Of a stretch of 64,000 bases of DNA, positions 1 through 8,866 are shown in pieces (the stretch's first letter is position 1; each line of letters opens with the position of its first letter). A program made the position numbers and the translations under genes. Origin of the DNA: JAEUIE01 sp035430005 (GTDB lineage: Bacteria; Planctomycetota; Planctomycetia; Gemmatales; HRBIN36); assembly GCA_035430005.1 (NCBI GenBank), contig DAOMFV010000011.1, forward strand, positions 1 to 64,000, given 5' to 3'. A model generated the notes under the pieces. It was not told the DNA's origin. It did not search any database and saw only the letters and a list, made by a program, of their open reading frames with translations.

Positions 1-86
1 ATACGGGCAAATTGTCCTATTTCAGCGACCTTAGGTTTATGGCGTTGTGTGGCACCGTCACCGAAACAATCAGGAAGGATAATCCC

Positions 87-1346
87 ATGAACACCACCTC
101 TCCCGACATTATCGTCATTGGCGGCGGGCCAGCCGGCTCTTCGGTCTCTACGCTCTTGGCCATGAAGGGTTACACTGTCGAACTCTTTGAACGGGAACAC
201 TTCCCTCGCTTTCACATCGGCGAATCGCTGATCCCCTTCACGTTCCATGTGATCAAAGAGATCGGCCTCCTTGAGACAATGCAGAAGAGTCATTTCACCA
301 AGAAGCACAGCGTTCAGTTTGTCTCGCAGAATGGCAAACTCTCGGAGCCGTTCTACTTTGGCGACTACGATCCGCATGAACGATCACAGACCTGGCAAGT
401 ACGCCGCAGCGAGTTCGATCAACTGCTGCTCAACAATGCCAGGTCGAAGGGTGTCACCGTTCACGAAGGCACCCGCGTCCTTGAAGTGCTCTTCGAGGGC
501 AAGAAAGCGGTTGGCATCCGGGTGAAGACGGAGAACGAGCCGGAACGAGTCGTAAAGGCAAAGGTCGTCATTGATGCCAGCGGGCAATCGTCGATGCTGA
601 TTGATCGCATGGGCATCCGCGAGTGGGATCCTGTTCTCAAGAAGGGAGCTGTCTGGACCTATTGGAAAGGCGCCTACCGGGACAGCGGTCGGGATGCCGG
701 CCCAACCATCGTCATACAAACCAAAGGCAAAAAGGGCTGGTTCTGGTACATCCCGCTGCATGATGACATTGTCAGCGTCGGCGTCGTGGCTGGGTACGAT
801 TACCTGTTCAAAAATCGCACAAAGGATATGGAGGCTCTTTATTACGAAGAAGTTGATCTCTGCCCGGGGTTGCAGCCACGATTGAAAGGAGCGACCCGCT
901 GCGACATCTTCCGTGCTCAGAAAGAGTATTCGTATCGTGCCACCCAGGCGGCGGGCGAGGGCTGGGTACTCATCGGCGATGCGCTGGGCTTCCTCGATCC
1001 GCTCTATTCCTCCGGAGTGTTGCTCGCTCTTACCTCAGCCAGCATGGCTGCCAAGACGATTGGGCAGGCTCTGAAGGTGAACGATCTCAGCGAGAAGAAG
1101 CTGCGCGAATGGGAAACCGAGTTCTTCCGAGGGATGGATCGCATGCGCCGGCTGGTCGTCGCCTTCTACGATGGCCTCAACTTCGGAGCCATGGTGCGCA
1201 AGAACCCCGATAAGAAGGGGCTCATCACCGATGTGTTGATTGGCAACCTCTTCAAGGATGAACTCGATCAGCTCTGGCCACTCGTCGAGGAGCAGCTGGC
1301 GGAGCAGCATCGGATCAAGGAGGAAGCGGAGCTGGCAGCGAGTTGA
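87..1346 (+). CDS. FAD-dependent oxidoreductase, geranylgeranyl reductase/halogenase-like
   Basis: Predicted 419-residue flavoprotein. The N-terminus has a Rossmann dinucleotide motif (GGGPAGSS, about residues 11-18) followed by the helix and an acidic residue in 'ELFERE', which bind the ADP part of FAD. The segment FPRFHIGESL resembles the tryptophan-halogenase / geranylgeranyl-reductase group, and a second FAD contact is visible in 'VLIGDALGFLDPLYSSG'. The halogenase motif WxWxIP appears as 'GWFWYIPL'. The frame stays open further upstream, but ATG 87 is preferred because AGGAAGG lies about 8 bases before it. The substrate cannot be told from sequence; oxidation or reduction of an isoprenoid, or halogenation, are both possible. 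It stands alone, convergent with the kinase downstream. Confidence 0.85.
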   Translation: MNTTSPDIIVIGGGPAGSSVSTLLAMKGYTVELFEREHFPRFHIGESLIPFTFHVIKEIGLLETMQKSHFTKKHSVQFVSQNGKLSEPFYFGDYDPHERSQTWQVRRSEFDQLLLNNARSKGVTVHEGTRVLEVLFEGKKAVGIRVKTENEPERVVKAKVVIDASGQSSMLIDRMGIREWDPVLKKGAVWTYWKGAYRDSGRDAGPTIVIQTKGKKGWFWYIPLHDDIVSVGVVAGYDYLFKNRTKDMEALYYEEVDLCPGLQPRLKGATRCDIFRAQKEYSYRATQAAGEGWVLIGDALGFLDPLYSSGVLLALTSASMAAKTIGQALKVNDLSEKKLREWETEFFRGMDRMRRLVVAFYDGLNFGAMVRKNPDKKGLITDVLIGNLFKDELDQLWPLVEEQLAEQHRIKEEAELAAS

Positions 1347-1350
1347 ACTC

Positions 1351-1388
1351 ATTTAGTCCCCGGCTCTTCAAGCTGGGGGCGATCTGGC
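1351..1388 (+). repeat. Paired-hairpin repeat family A, single arm
   Basis: The core reads roughly ATTTAGtCCCCGGCTCTTCA followed by AGCtGGGGGCGATCTGGC, an imperfect palindrome just after the oxidoreductase stop codon. The same sequence recurs near 6956, 7092, 12373, 23381, 27141 and 27285. The downstream bases (to about 1430) resemble the spacer of the paired copies, so this may be a decayed doublet. Confidence 0.75.
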
Positions 1389-1543
1389 AAAGTCTCTAAT
1401 ACGTTACCAACGACATTAAGAGGCCATTTCCGGAGACATAACCATGTCACCGAGAGTGGGCTTCTTATTCAGTCTGATGAATGGTCATTATTTTCGCGTG
1501 ATCGTCACCCGGCTGGAAGAGCCTGAGTCTCAATTTCTGACCA

Positions 1544-2923
1544 TCATAGATGTTTCATTAGGAACCAAAGTGCCAGGATCAGGCAAGCGAGAATCGGCAC
1601 AGCGACTGCCACGGCGAGGAAGATCTGCCTCATCGTCTGGGGCAAGACTATCGTTCGGCTGCCCGGCGACTTCCCGGAACGATCAAGCGAGTACATTGAA
1701 ACCTGCTCTTCCAGGCCGGCGAGGGCATCGGCCGGTTCGGTAGGCGGGGGTACAGGCACGAAGGTCGGGGGTTCCAGAACGGGCATCGCTTGAGCTGTCT
1801 TGAGGGCAGGCGATTCCTGGGTGGATTGAGTCGGGGTAGCCGGCAAAGCGGTGAACAAGCTGGAGTGGGAAGCAAACCACTCGAGATCGGGCATGGGCAG
1901 CGGCACATCCGTCCAGGGCTTGAGGGCTTCGACTACTTCCTGTGGCGTGGCAAAGCGGGCACTCGGTCGTTTCTGAATCATCTTCGTGATGATCGCATCC
2001 AGCACCGGGCTGACATCGGGACGCCGGCTGAGCAGCGCCTTGGGCATCTTGTTCTGGTGCGACATCAGTTTGCCGGCGACAGTCGTCGCCTTGAAGGGCA
2101 GATGACCGGTAAGTAGGAAGTAGAAAGTCATGCCAAGCGAGTAAATGTCAGCGCGGATATCGACATCGTGGGAGTGGAGCGCCTGTTCAGGCGAGATGAA
2201 GTCGGCGGTGCCCAGCACCTGTTCATCGTCCATATTGCGGGTGAGGTCATCGGCCCGTTGATCCATGAAGCGGGCCAGGCCCAAGTCCAGCACCTTGATA
2301 TTGTTCTCCCGATCGAGGAGCAAGTTGCCGGGCTTCAGATCACGATGCACCAGGCCCGAAGTCATGATGCATTGCAAACCCAGAGCCGCCTGGGAGATGT
2401 AGTGGGCCGCCCGCACTTCGGAAAGGACGCCAAATCTGGTGACCAGTTTGTGCAGGTTGATGCCATCGACATATTCCATGACGATGCAGTGCCAGGGGCC
2501 TTCCTGGCCGACATCGAACGCCTGAACGATGTTAGGATGCTTGACGGCAGCGACAGCACGGGCTTCCCGATAGAACCGGGTGACCGAGGCGTGTTCTTCG
2601 TTTAGTTCTTTAGGTAAGAGCTTGACGGCGACCTGGTGATGCATGTGAATATGTTCACAATGCAGAATGACCCCCATGCCGCCGGTCGCCAGCGGCCGGA
2701 GCACCTTGTACTTGCCGATGAAGAAACCATTGTTGCGCCCGGCGTAGAGTTCCCGGCCCTGATACTCGGTGATGAGTCCGGCCAGCATCAAATGACTGAG
2801 GATGGTGTTGGGATTGTCGCTGGTGCAATCACGCAGGGCCTGGTCCAACTGACGAAGGGTAACGAGACCGCTTTCTCGGATGAGTTGGAGAAGATCGTGG
2901 CGAGAGAGGGTAGTTTGGGGCAT
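1544..2923 (-). CDS. Membrane-anchored Ser/Thr protein kinase
   Basis: Hanks-type kinase of 459 residues. A helical N-terminal module (about residues 5-65) is clearly related to that of the kinase at 56263-58209. The kinase domain follows: glycine loop at about 78-84, ATP-binding Lys101 in VAVK, catalytic HRDLKPGN at 193-200, and DLG at 213-215 in place of DFG. A Pro-rich linker (about 355-410) leads to one C-terminal transmembrane helix (about 436-456), so the kinase domain faces the cytoplasm with almost nothing outside. The start has AGAAGG just upstream. Planctomycetes carry many such kinases; the target is unknown. It ends convergently with the oxidoreductase gene. Confidence 0.9.
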   Translation of the reverse strand: MPQTTLSRHDLLQLIRESGLVTLRQLDQALRDCTSDNPNTILSHLMLAGLITEYQGRELYAGRNNGFFIGKYKVLRPLATGGMGVILHCEHIHMHHQVAVKLLPKELNEEHASVTRFYREARAVAAVKHPNIVQAFDVGQEGPWHCIVMEYVDGINLHKLVTRFGVLSEVRAAHYISQAALGLQCIMTSGLVHRDLKPGNLLLDRENNIKVLDLGLARFMDQRADDLTRNMDDEQVLGTADFISPEQALHSHDVDIRADIYSLGMTFYFLLTGHLPFKATTVAGKLMSHQNKMPKALLSRRPDVSPVLDAIITKMIQKRPSARFATPQEVVEALKPWTDVPLPMPDLEWFASHSSLFTALPATPTQSTQESPALKTAQAMPVLEPPTFVPVPPPTEPADALAGLEEQVSMYSLDRSGKSPGSRTIVLPQTMRQIFLAVAVAVPILACLILALWFLMKHL

Positions 2924-3205
2924 GGGCCTTCTTCTCGCACATCATCATAGGCGCATTCCCGGTATCGACCGGTGACGGCCGGGCAACGCAGTCTGACCTG
3001 CGATTCGATCTAAAGTATACACTGCAATTCCTGCCACTGACACCCGACAGAGTCAGGAATTCATGTCGTCCGGGGTAATAATGAGGCAAGGACAAAGGTA
3101 CTCCTCTACTCCCGGGTATCTCGCATTTGCTCCCTATTTGATAGCAGTTGTGTAGGAGCAGATGAGTACATCTCTGAACGGCCTGTTGGCCAAAAAACCG
3201 TACTC
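2924..3205. other. Intergenic, possible decayed repeat
   Basis: No credible gene. Around 3150-3177 a short palindrome (AGATGAGTACATCT) resembles the arm of repeat family E (21288, 40751), but only weakly. Confidence 0.4.
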
Positions 3206-5029
3206 TTAATGGTTCAGAATGAACTCGTTACTGTTAAACAAGGCCCACAGGACATCACGATAGAGCTTGTTTCTTTCCTTATCCTTCAGGTAGACCGCAG
3301 CATAGTCACCTGTCGGGTTGAGGGCGGTTGCAAAAGCTGCCCGTTCCTTGTCCGAGGGGGGGCGGCTGAGGGCGCTGAGATAGAGCACATCGAGCGGCTT
3401 GCTGGATTCCATCGCATATTTGACGGCTCTGCTGGCATTGACAGCTTCACCCATCTTCTTGCCATTCATCAGAAGCAGGGCCTGGACCACGGTGCCATTA
3501 AAGGTCGCTTCGTTACCTTCATCGTCGCCGAAGTTGACAGTGAAGTCGCGCAGCCACTCGGCCATCTCGTCACGGCGGGCCTGGGGGTTGTTGGCGTGCT
3601 TCATCTGGATGAAGTTGGTGGCGGTGAAGATCGAATCGACCAGTTCCTCCGGCGACATGCTCTTGAGCTGCATACGAGCGAAGTAGGGTTCTGCCTCAGG
3701 CTTGATGTTAGTAGTGTTAGCGATGCTGCTGAGCTGATAGGCCCGGCTGGAAACGATCCAGTGGATAAGCCGATGGGTATCGTAGCCACTGGTGACGAAG
3801 TCCTGAGCGAGACGATTAAGTAGATCAGGATGGCTGACCGGGTTGTGTTCGCCGAAATCGTCCACCGGGTTGGTGAAGCCACGCCCCATATAGTGGGCCC
3901 ACATGCGGTTGACGAACGCCTTGGCGAAGTATTCATCCTGCGTGATGAAGCGGGCCAGTTCGCGACGACGGGGTGCGTTGTTCGAGAGGCTAGGCTTGCT
4001 CTTATCGAGCCAGACGGCTCCGGAGCGTTTGAGTAGGCCGTTCCGCTGTTCGTAGAAGACGCCCGCTTCCTGGTTGGCGGTCATGTTGTCATTCAGCTTG
4101 TAGTGCTGAAGCGACATCATGCGGTTCTGAGCGTTGATAACGGCGGGCTGACGTTCCATCTGACGGAGGAAGGCGTTTACACCCCAGAACTGGCCCTGCT
4201 TGCGATCATCAATGAACGGGTGATCGTGGCACTGCGTACATTGCGTCTGGATACCAAGGAATAAGCGGGTGACTCGTGAGGTGGCGGGGACCATCTCGAA
4301 CTGACCATCGCGCATCTGTCTTTCTTTGGGCACCGCTTCACCGAAATGGCTGAGGAGGAAGTTGGCCGGGGCGGCATTCTTATCGACTTTGCTGGAACTG
4401 CCTTCCTTATCAGTAGCGGTGGCGGTGATTAGATCGGTTACGATGTCATCGTATCGGCGGTTCTCGCCCAATTGGCGTTCGAGCCAGGCGTGAAGATTCT
4501 GCCGGTCGATGCCCGGTTGCGTGGTGCGGGTAATCAACCAGGTTGTCCAGAGGTTGGCCCAGTTCTTGGCATAATCTTCGTGATTGAGGAGGTATTTGAC
4601 GACTTCGCTGCGACGTTTACCGGAAGGAAGCTCCAGGAAGTAGATCAACTCCCCCTTGTACCCCACCGGGTCTTCCTTGGCGGAACTACTGGTAGGCAGA
4701 GCGGAAGGAATACGACCGATGGTATCGATGAAGATGCGGCGAATCCATTCGTAGTCATTGGCGTAGACCGAGGGCTGAATCTTGTTCTCTTTCCAGGCCT
4801 TCTCGATTTCTTCGTTGATGTAGGCAATGGTGCGGGCATCGTTCAAGCCGCTCTCGCCCTGCTTGGGTTTCTCATCGTCCTTCTTGGGGTCGTCATCGCC
4901 CTTGGCCGGTTTATCAGCCTTGGCCCTGACGGGCTTGTCGGCTTTCTTGTTGTCGTCCCAGGCGAAGGCGGCGGTGTAGCCCAGGAGACCGCTGGAAATC
5001 AGGGTGAAGGCGAAGAAGGCTCGTCGCAT
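3206..5029 (-). CDS. DUF1549/DUF1553 exported protein with CxxCH motif
   Basis: 607 residues with a signal peptide (cleavage probably after TAAFA, about residue 23) and then a charged Lys/Asp-rich linker. The first half has the DUF1549 pattern (YEWIRRIFIDTIGRIPS..., NWANLWTTWLI) and a CTQCHDHPF motif that could bind haem. The second half has the DUF1553 pattern (RRRELARFITQDEYFAKAFVNRMWAHYMGRGF... DDF). This family is abundant in planctomycetes and is usually encoded beside a DUF1501 (sulfatase-like) partner; none is adjacent here. Function is unproven; envelope polysaccharide or sulfated-polymer metabolism is often suggested. ATG 5029 immediately precedes the signal peptide. Confidence 0.9.
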   Translation of the reverse strand: MRRAFFAFTLISSGLLGYTAAFAWDDNKKADKPVRAKADKPAKGDDDPKKDDEKPKQGESGLNDARTIAYINEEIEKAWKENKIQPSVYANDYEWIRRIFIDTIGRIPSALPTSSSAKEDPVGYKGELIYFLELPSGKRRSEVVKYLLNHEDYAKNWANLWTTWLITRTTQPGIDRQNLHAWLERQLGENRRYDDIVTDLITATATDKEGSSSKVDKNAAPANFLLSHFGEAVPKERQMRDGQFEMVPATSRVTRLFLGIQTQCTQCHDHPFIDDRKQGQFWGVNAFLRQMERQPAVINAQNRMMSLQHYKLNDNMTANQEAGVFYEQRNGLLKRSGAVWLDKSKPSLSNNAPRRRELARFITQDEYFAKAFVNRMWAHYMGRGFTNPVDDFGEHNPVSHPDLLNRLAQDFVTSGYDTHRLIHWIVSSRAYQLSSIANTTNIKPEAEPYFARMQLKSMSPEELVDSIFTATNFIQMKHANNPQARRDEMAEWLRDFTVNFGDDEGNEATFNGTVVQALLLMNGKKMGEAVNASRAVKYAMESSKPLDVLYLSALSRPPSDKERAAFATALNPTGDYAAVYLKDKERNKLYRDVLWALFNSNEFILNH

Positions 5030-5184
5030 GGTAGTGCCGTGTCGAAGGAATGGGTAGTGCGCTACACCTTAGTTATACGCTACGCCGGGGGGTGCTGTCA
5101 AAAGGCATGTGCGGAATGTAACCCCGAAGAACAGAGGAGGTTTTGGGATTATCTATCCTCCTATCACTGATCCGGGGCTAACTA

Positions 5185-6213
5185 TCAGGCTGACTTCAAG
5201 CGTCGGCCTGGCAAACTCATGGTCGTCATCCTCTGTCGTCGTCCGACGGCCAGGTCGGCTTCCACCATCATGGCGACCAGATCATGGAAGCCGACTTTGG
5301 GTGTCCAGCCGAGCTTCGCATGTGCTTTGGAGGGATCAGCGCAGAGTGGCACCTCTTCGGGTGGACGCAGGAGAGCGGGGTCGGTCTCGGTCCAGTCCTG
5401 GTAGTTGTACCCGACTTGATCGAAGGCAGCTTCGACGAGGTCTTCCACCGAATGCAGAATGCCGGTGCCGATCACATAATCATCGGGCTGATCCTGCTGG
5501 AGCATGAGCCACATTGCTTCGACATAGTCGCCGGCGAAGCCCCAGTCGCGCTGGGCAGACAGGCTGCCAAGTGGCAGCACTTCCATCAGCCCCAGCTTGA
5601 TCTGAGCGACGCCATGGCTGACCCGCCGAGTGACGAATTCCCTCCCCCGGCGGGGCGACTCATGGTTGAACAGAATACCACAACAGGCGAAGAGATCGTA
5701 GTGTTGCCGATAGTTCACCGTCGCCTGGTGAGCGAAAACTTTGGAAACTCCATAGAGATTGCGGGGTTGAAAGGGAGTTGATTCATTCTGTGGGCTGTTC
5801 AGGGCTGCGCCGAACTGTTCGCTGCTGGAGGACTGGTAGAACTTGGCTTCCGGGGCAGCCAGACGTATGGCTTCGAGGAGTCGAAGGGTGCCGACGGCTG
5901 TCGCATCAGCAGTCAACAGGGGCTGGTTCCAGCTTTGCGAGACGACACTCTGTGCGGCAAGGTGATAGATTTCCCGGGGCTTCACTCGGAAGAGGATGTC
6001 AGTCAGTGCAGCCTGATCGAAGAGATCGCCGGGCCAGAGGTTGAGTCGGCCTTGAAGATGTTGCAAACGAGCTGGGTATTCGTCGGAAGAGTGCCGTACC
6101 AGGCCGTGGACGATATAGCCCAGCCTGAGCAACAGTTCCGCGAGGTAAGAGCCATCCTGGCCGGCGATGCCGGTGATGAGCGCAGTCGGTCGGGCATCCA
6201 TGCCATCTCTCAT
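5185..6213 (-). CDS. gmd: GDP-mannose 4,6-dehydratase family protein
   Basis: Extended short-chain dehydrogenase of 342 residues. The GIAGQDGSY motif (about 15-23) is the NAD(P)-binding glycine motif typical of GDP-mannose 4,6-dehydratase. YGVSK (Tyr154, Lys158) and the SSSSEQFG segment (128-135) supply the catalytic residues, and FNHESPRRG (182-190) is a hallmark of the family. Members convert GDP-mannose to GDP-4-keto-6-deoxymannose, the precursor of GDP-fucose, GDP-rhamnose and related sugars for surface polysaccharides. The ORF can start at 6213 or 6201; neither has a strong ribosome site. It lies alone, without a reductase partner. An RmdA-type variant cannot be excluded. Confidence 0.88.
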   Translation of the reverse strand: MRDGMDARPTALITGIAGQDGSYLAELLLRLGYIVHGLVRHSSDEYPARLQHLQGRLNLWPGDLFDQAALTDILFRVKPREIYHLAAQSVVSQSWNQPLLTADATAVGTLRLLEAIRLAAPEAKFYQSSSSEQFGAALNSPQNESTPFQPRNLYGVSKVFAHQATVNYRQHYDLFACCGILFNHESPRRGREFVTRRVSHGVAQIKLGLMEVLPLGSLSAQRDWGFAGDYVEAMWLMLQQDQPDDYVIGTGILHSVEDLVEAAFDQVGYNYQDWTETDPALLRPPEEVPLCADPSKAHAKLGWTPKVGFHDLVAMMVEADLAVGRRQRMTTMSLPGRRLKSA

Positions 6214-6255
6214 GCGAAGTTAGGAAATACCTGGATATTCTTTCAGAAGCATTGA

Positions 6256-6310
6256 GTGGTGGGCCAGACATTCCAGTCTGGCCGACACAGACAGGAATGT
6301 CTGTGCCACC
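6256..6310. repeat. Paired-hairpin repeat, family G
   Basis: Two adjacent palindromes, GGCCAGACATTCCAGTCTGG and CACAGACAGGAATGTCTGTG, arranged so that the whole element is also an inverted repeat (GTGG...CCAGACATTCC against GGAATGTCTG...CCAC). It lies between divergent gmd and the small exported protein gene. Confidence 0.75.
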
Positions 6311-6491
6311 TTATGACTTCTGAGGGATCACTAGATTACTAGAAATTGATGAAAACGAACAAGTGCAATGTACACAAGACTTTATTTCCTTTACCTTCAC
6401 ACTGGTGTTGCTAGACTCTAGCAAGGGTGATCTTGCGATCATCCAACTTATTCGAAGTCATATCTATCGTCACATCGAGGAGGATCAGGTT

Positions 6492-6944
6492 ATGAAGCGT
6501 TCATGGTTATTGGTGTGTGCCTTGTTGGCAACGTTAGGCGTTCAAGCTTGGGCTCTGGACGACAAGGCTGCTGAGGAAGACAAGAAGTTTGAAGGCACTT
6601 GGGTTGTCACCGCCATGGAAGTGGGCGGTCAGAAAGTTCCTGAAGAAGGGTTCAAAGAAATGACCTTCACCTTTACGGGCAAAAAGTATGTACAGAAAGT
6701 CGGCGACCAGGTAGTCGAAGCCGGCACACAAGACCTCAATCCAAGCAAGACTCCCAAGCACATGGACATCAACGTCACTGAGGGCGAAACCAAGGGGCAG
6801 AAGCAACTGGCCATCTACGAAATCGATGGCGACAAGGCCAAGATCTGTGCCGCCAACCACGGCGACACGGAACGCCCGGCCAAGTTCGAAACCAAGGAAG
6901 GCTCCAAGAACATGATCTTTGAGCTGAAGAGGAAGAAGGACTAA
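6492..6944 (+). CDS. TIGR03067-type small exported protein
   Basis: 150 residues beginning with a signal peptide (MKRSWLLVCALLATLGVQAWA). The mature part has the pattern of planctomycete TIGR03067 domains: 'FEGTWVVTAMEVGGQKVPEE' near its start, then 'MTFTFTGKKY', a lipocalin-like beta barrel by prediction. Function is unknown. ATG 6492 is preceded by GAGGAGGA at 6477-6484, an excellent ribosome site, so the longer open frame is not used. Repeat family A copies flank its 3' end. Confidence 0.88.
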   Translation: MKRSWLLVCALLATLGVQAWALDDKAAEEDKKFEGTWVVTAMEVGGQKVPEEGFKEMTFTFTGKKYVQKVGDQVVEAGTQDLNPSKTPKHMDINVTEGETKGQKQLAIYEIDGDKAKICAANHGDTERPAKFETKEGSKNMIFELKRKKD

Positions 6945-6955
6945 ACAGGATACAC

Positions 6956-7129
6956 ATTTAGCCCCCGGCTCTTTAAGCCGGGGGTCGATCATGCGCAGAA
7001 ATGATCAACCTGACATGAGATCAACAAGGTTCCAACTGCGAAGATGAACTCTCATCGCCTTATGTTGTTTATCCTAACACTATACTCTCTTAGCCAGATC
7101 GCCCCCTGGCTTCAAGCCGGGGGCTAAAT
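6956..7129. repeat. Paired-hairpin repeat family A, full doublet
   Basis: Left arm 6956-6990 (TTTAGCCCCCGGCTCTTTAA...) and right arm 7092-7129 (GCCAGATCGCCCC...GGGGGCTAAAT) are reverse complements of each other around a spacer of about 100 bases. The last 50 bases of the spacer (CATCGCCTTATGTTGTTTAT...) match the spacer of the doublet at 27141-27327, so the whole 175 bp behaves as one element. Confidence 0.8.
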
Positions 7130-7152
7130 AGTCAGGCCTGCAAAAACGAAAC

Positions 7153-7181
7153 AAGCCCTCGGACGGTTCGTCCGAGGGCTT
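7153..7181. terminator. Bidirectional intrinsic terminator
   Basis: A perfect 12-bp stem, AAGCCCTCGGAC and GTCCGAGGGCTT, with a 5-base loop. A T run follows on both sides (CACTTTTT on plus; TTTCGTTTTT on minus). It would terminate the minus-strand gene ending at 7205 and any plus-strand transcript from 6492-6944. Confidence 0.9.
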
Positions 7182-7204
7182 CACTTTTTATTCCATTCTG
7201 CTTA

Positions 7205-7633
7205 CTACTTCGGTTCGAGCAGCTTCTTGACCGAATCGTTCAATCCCTTAAGGACCTCATCGTCAGTGGCAGCTTCCGCCTTTTTCTTGGCTGCTTCGAG
7301 ATCAGCCAACTGCTTCTTGAGAGCATCGATTTCCTTATCGATATTGGCCTTGTCTTCAGGCTTGGCATCTTTGGACTTGCCCATCAAACTGGCGAGCTTG
7401 TCTTTGCCCTTGTCGTAGAGTTCACCAGTTGACTTCAGGAAGGCTTCCTTGTCCTTCTTGAACGCATCGGCATGCATGTTGATCTTAGTCTTGCCCGTTT
7501 CAGGATCTTTATCGACCGTGAACCAACCCTTGTACCAAGCCAGGCCGGCGATGGCGACGACGAGTACCAGAATCAGCGGCAGTAAGCTCATCCCCTTCTT
7601 CGGGGGTGGCGGGGGAGGCATGGGTTGAGCCAT
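7205..7633 (-). CDS. Membrane-anchored coiled-coil protein, unknown
   Basis: 142 residues: a Pro-rich start (PMPPPPPPKK), one transmembrane helix (about 15-33), then a charged Lys/Glu/Ala-rich region (about 70-140) predicted to form a coiled coil. I do not recognise the family. Such proteins may act as membrane tethers or spacers. The gene ends at a strong terminator. It may be the last gene of the minus-strand cluster beginning at the cobalamin riboswitch, although 119 bases separate it from the trypsin-like gene. Confidence 0.75.
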   Translation of the reverse strand: MAQPMPPPPPPKKGMSLLPLILVLVVAIAGLAWYKGWFTVDKDPETGKTKINMHADAFKKDKEAFLKSTGELYDKGKDKLASLMGKSKDAKPEDKANIDKEIDALKKQLADLEAAKKKAEAATDDEVLKGLNDSVKKLLEPK

Positions 7634-7752
7634 AACAGAATCTCCAAAGGGAAAAGGGAACCTACCAGACTATTCTCTGGAGAGTCTATCTTATTGCTTA
7701 ATAGTGCGTTGTTGCTGAGATTTTTCGGCGAATGAGGGGGTGAAGATAGCGG

Positions 7753-8772
7753 CTATCTGTGAATCACCTTGTTCTCTACACGCTGCTGTCGACGGTAGTG
7801 ATACCACCCGCCCCCGATGCTGCCGCAGACGACCAGGGAGAGGAACGCCATCGTGCTCGGTTCGGGAACGGCGATGGTGGCGGCAATCCACTGAACGGTC
7901 GCGTCATCGAAAATGGAGAATCCCGAAACATCTCCATAGATGCCGAACGGGCCGGGATTGTCATTTTGGGTGAGGATAAAGCTGGCTACCCCGGCAATCT
8001 TCCAGACACCATTATCGTTAATCAAAGCCGGGCTGCCGCTGTCGAGCGGACCTATGATGTATTCCAGAGGCTGGGCCGACACTGTTGACGGCTGGCCATT
8101 GATGGCCAGCAAAGGAGAGAAGCCGGTATCGGGGTTGATGAAATCAGCCAGGACGACGCCGCTGGTAACGGTGCGCGAATACGATGCGGGATTGTTGAAG
8201 TCGGTGCTTCCCGGCAGAAGGAAACTGCGTAGCACCATGTTGCCGGCCCGGCGGGTGCCCTGGGTGCCATCGATGTAGCCGGAGACACCAGTTCCCGTTA
8301 AGCCATACCCGACATTGGTGATTCCTCGATCAAGGATGGCCCCTTGATACAGGGGATAGATGACCCCGGCGTTGCCATCGGCGATAGGGTTGCCATTAAT
8401 CCTCAAGAGACGGAAATCATGGCCGTCCACCTCGTTGCCATTCCAGTTGGGGTCAACGAGACTTTGAGTAACGTTGTAGACGCCCGAGCCAAAGGTCACG
8501 GTGGTGGCATTAGTCACGTGAGCAGCCGTGAGCACCCAGTTCGGGGCGATCAGCGTGCCACCACAGAAATCAAAGAAATCGGTGTGGCCGACCCCGCTGA
8601 ACTGGGGCTGGGCTGCCAGAGTGGTGTAGAGCAAATCAGGCGTATCAGCACGAATATCACCGGCCGTCAGTGGCGCGCTCAACCAAAAGCCGAGCAACAC
8701 TACCAACGATCGAACAGCCTTTCTGCTCACCACGGACACAGGCGACTCCTTGCAAGCGATCTTTCTTATCAT
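7753..8772 (-). CDS. Trypsin-like serine protease with PEP-CTERM anchor
   Basis: 339-residue exported protein. After an N-terminal signal region (hydrophobic stretch about 21-38) comes a chymotrypsin-fold domain: CGGTLIAPNWVLTAAHV with catalytic His85, a likely Asp119 (GHDFRLLRI), and Ser245 in PLDSGSP. The end carries a PEP-CTERM sorting signal: VPEPST (302-307), a hydrophobic helix and an Arg-rich tail, implying processing by an exosortase and surface attachment. Start is ATG 8772, preceded by GAAGAGAGG; a TTG 15 bases earlier is less likely. It is third in a same-strand series behind the cobalamin riboswitch. Confidence 0.88.
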   Translation of the reverse strand: MIRKIACKESPVSVVSRKAVRSLVVLLGFWLSAPLTAGDIRADTPDLLYTTLAAQPQFSGVGHTDFFDFCGGTLIAPNWVLTAAHVTNATTVTFGSGVYNVTQSLVDPNWNGNEVDGHDFRLLRINGNPIADGNAGVIYPLYQGAILDRGITNVGYGLTGTGVSGYIDGTQGTRRAGNMVLRSFLLPGSTDFNNPASYSRTVTSGVVLADFINPDTGFSPLLAINGQPSTVSAQPLEYIIGPLDSGSPALINDNGVWKIAGVASFILTQNDNPGPFGIYGDVSGFSIFDDATVQWIAATIAVPEPSTMAFLSLVVCGSIGGGWYHYRRQQRVENKVIHR

Positions 8773-8866
8773 CGACCTCTCTTCCAACCTAACACAAGCA
8801 AATCGTCAGTCAACGAGGGGAGTATAGGAATGATGGTAATACCAAGGGTCGATGATCGTCACCAAT

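Noticed and set aside
3101..3180. Third doublet of repeat family E
   Set aside because: Only the short AGATGAGTACATCT palindrome matches; the CAGGGGTC part is missing, so I list it only as a possible decayed copy.
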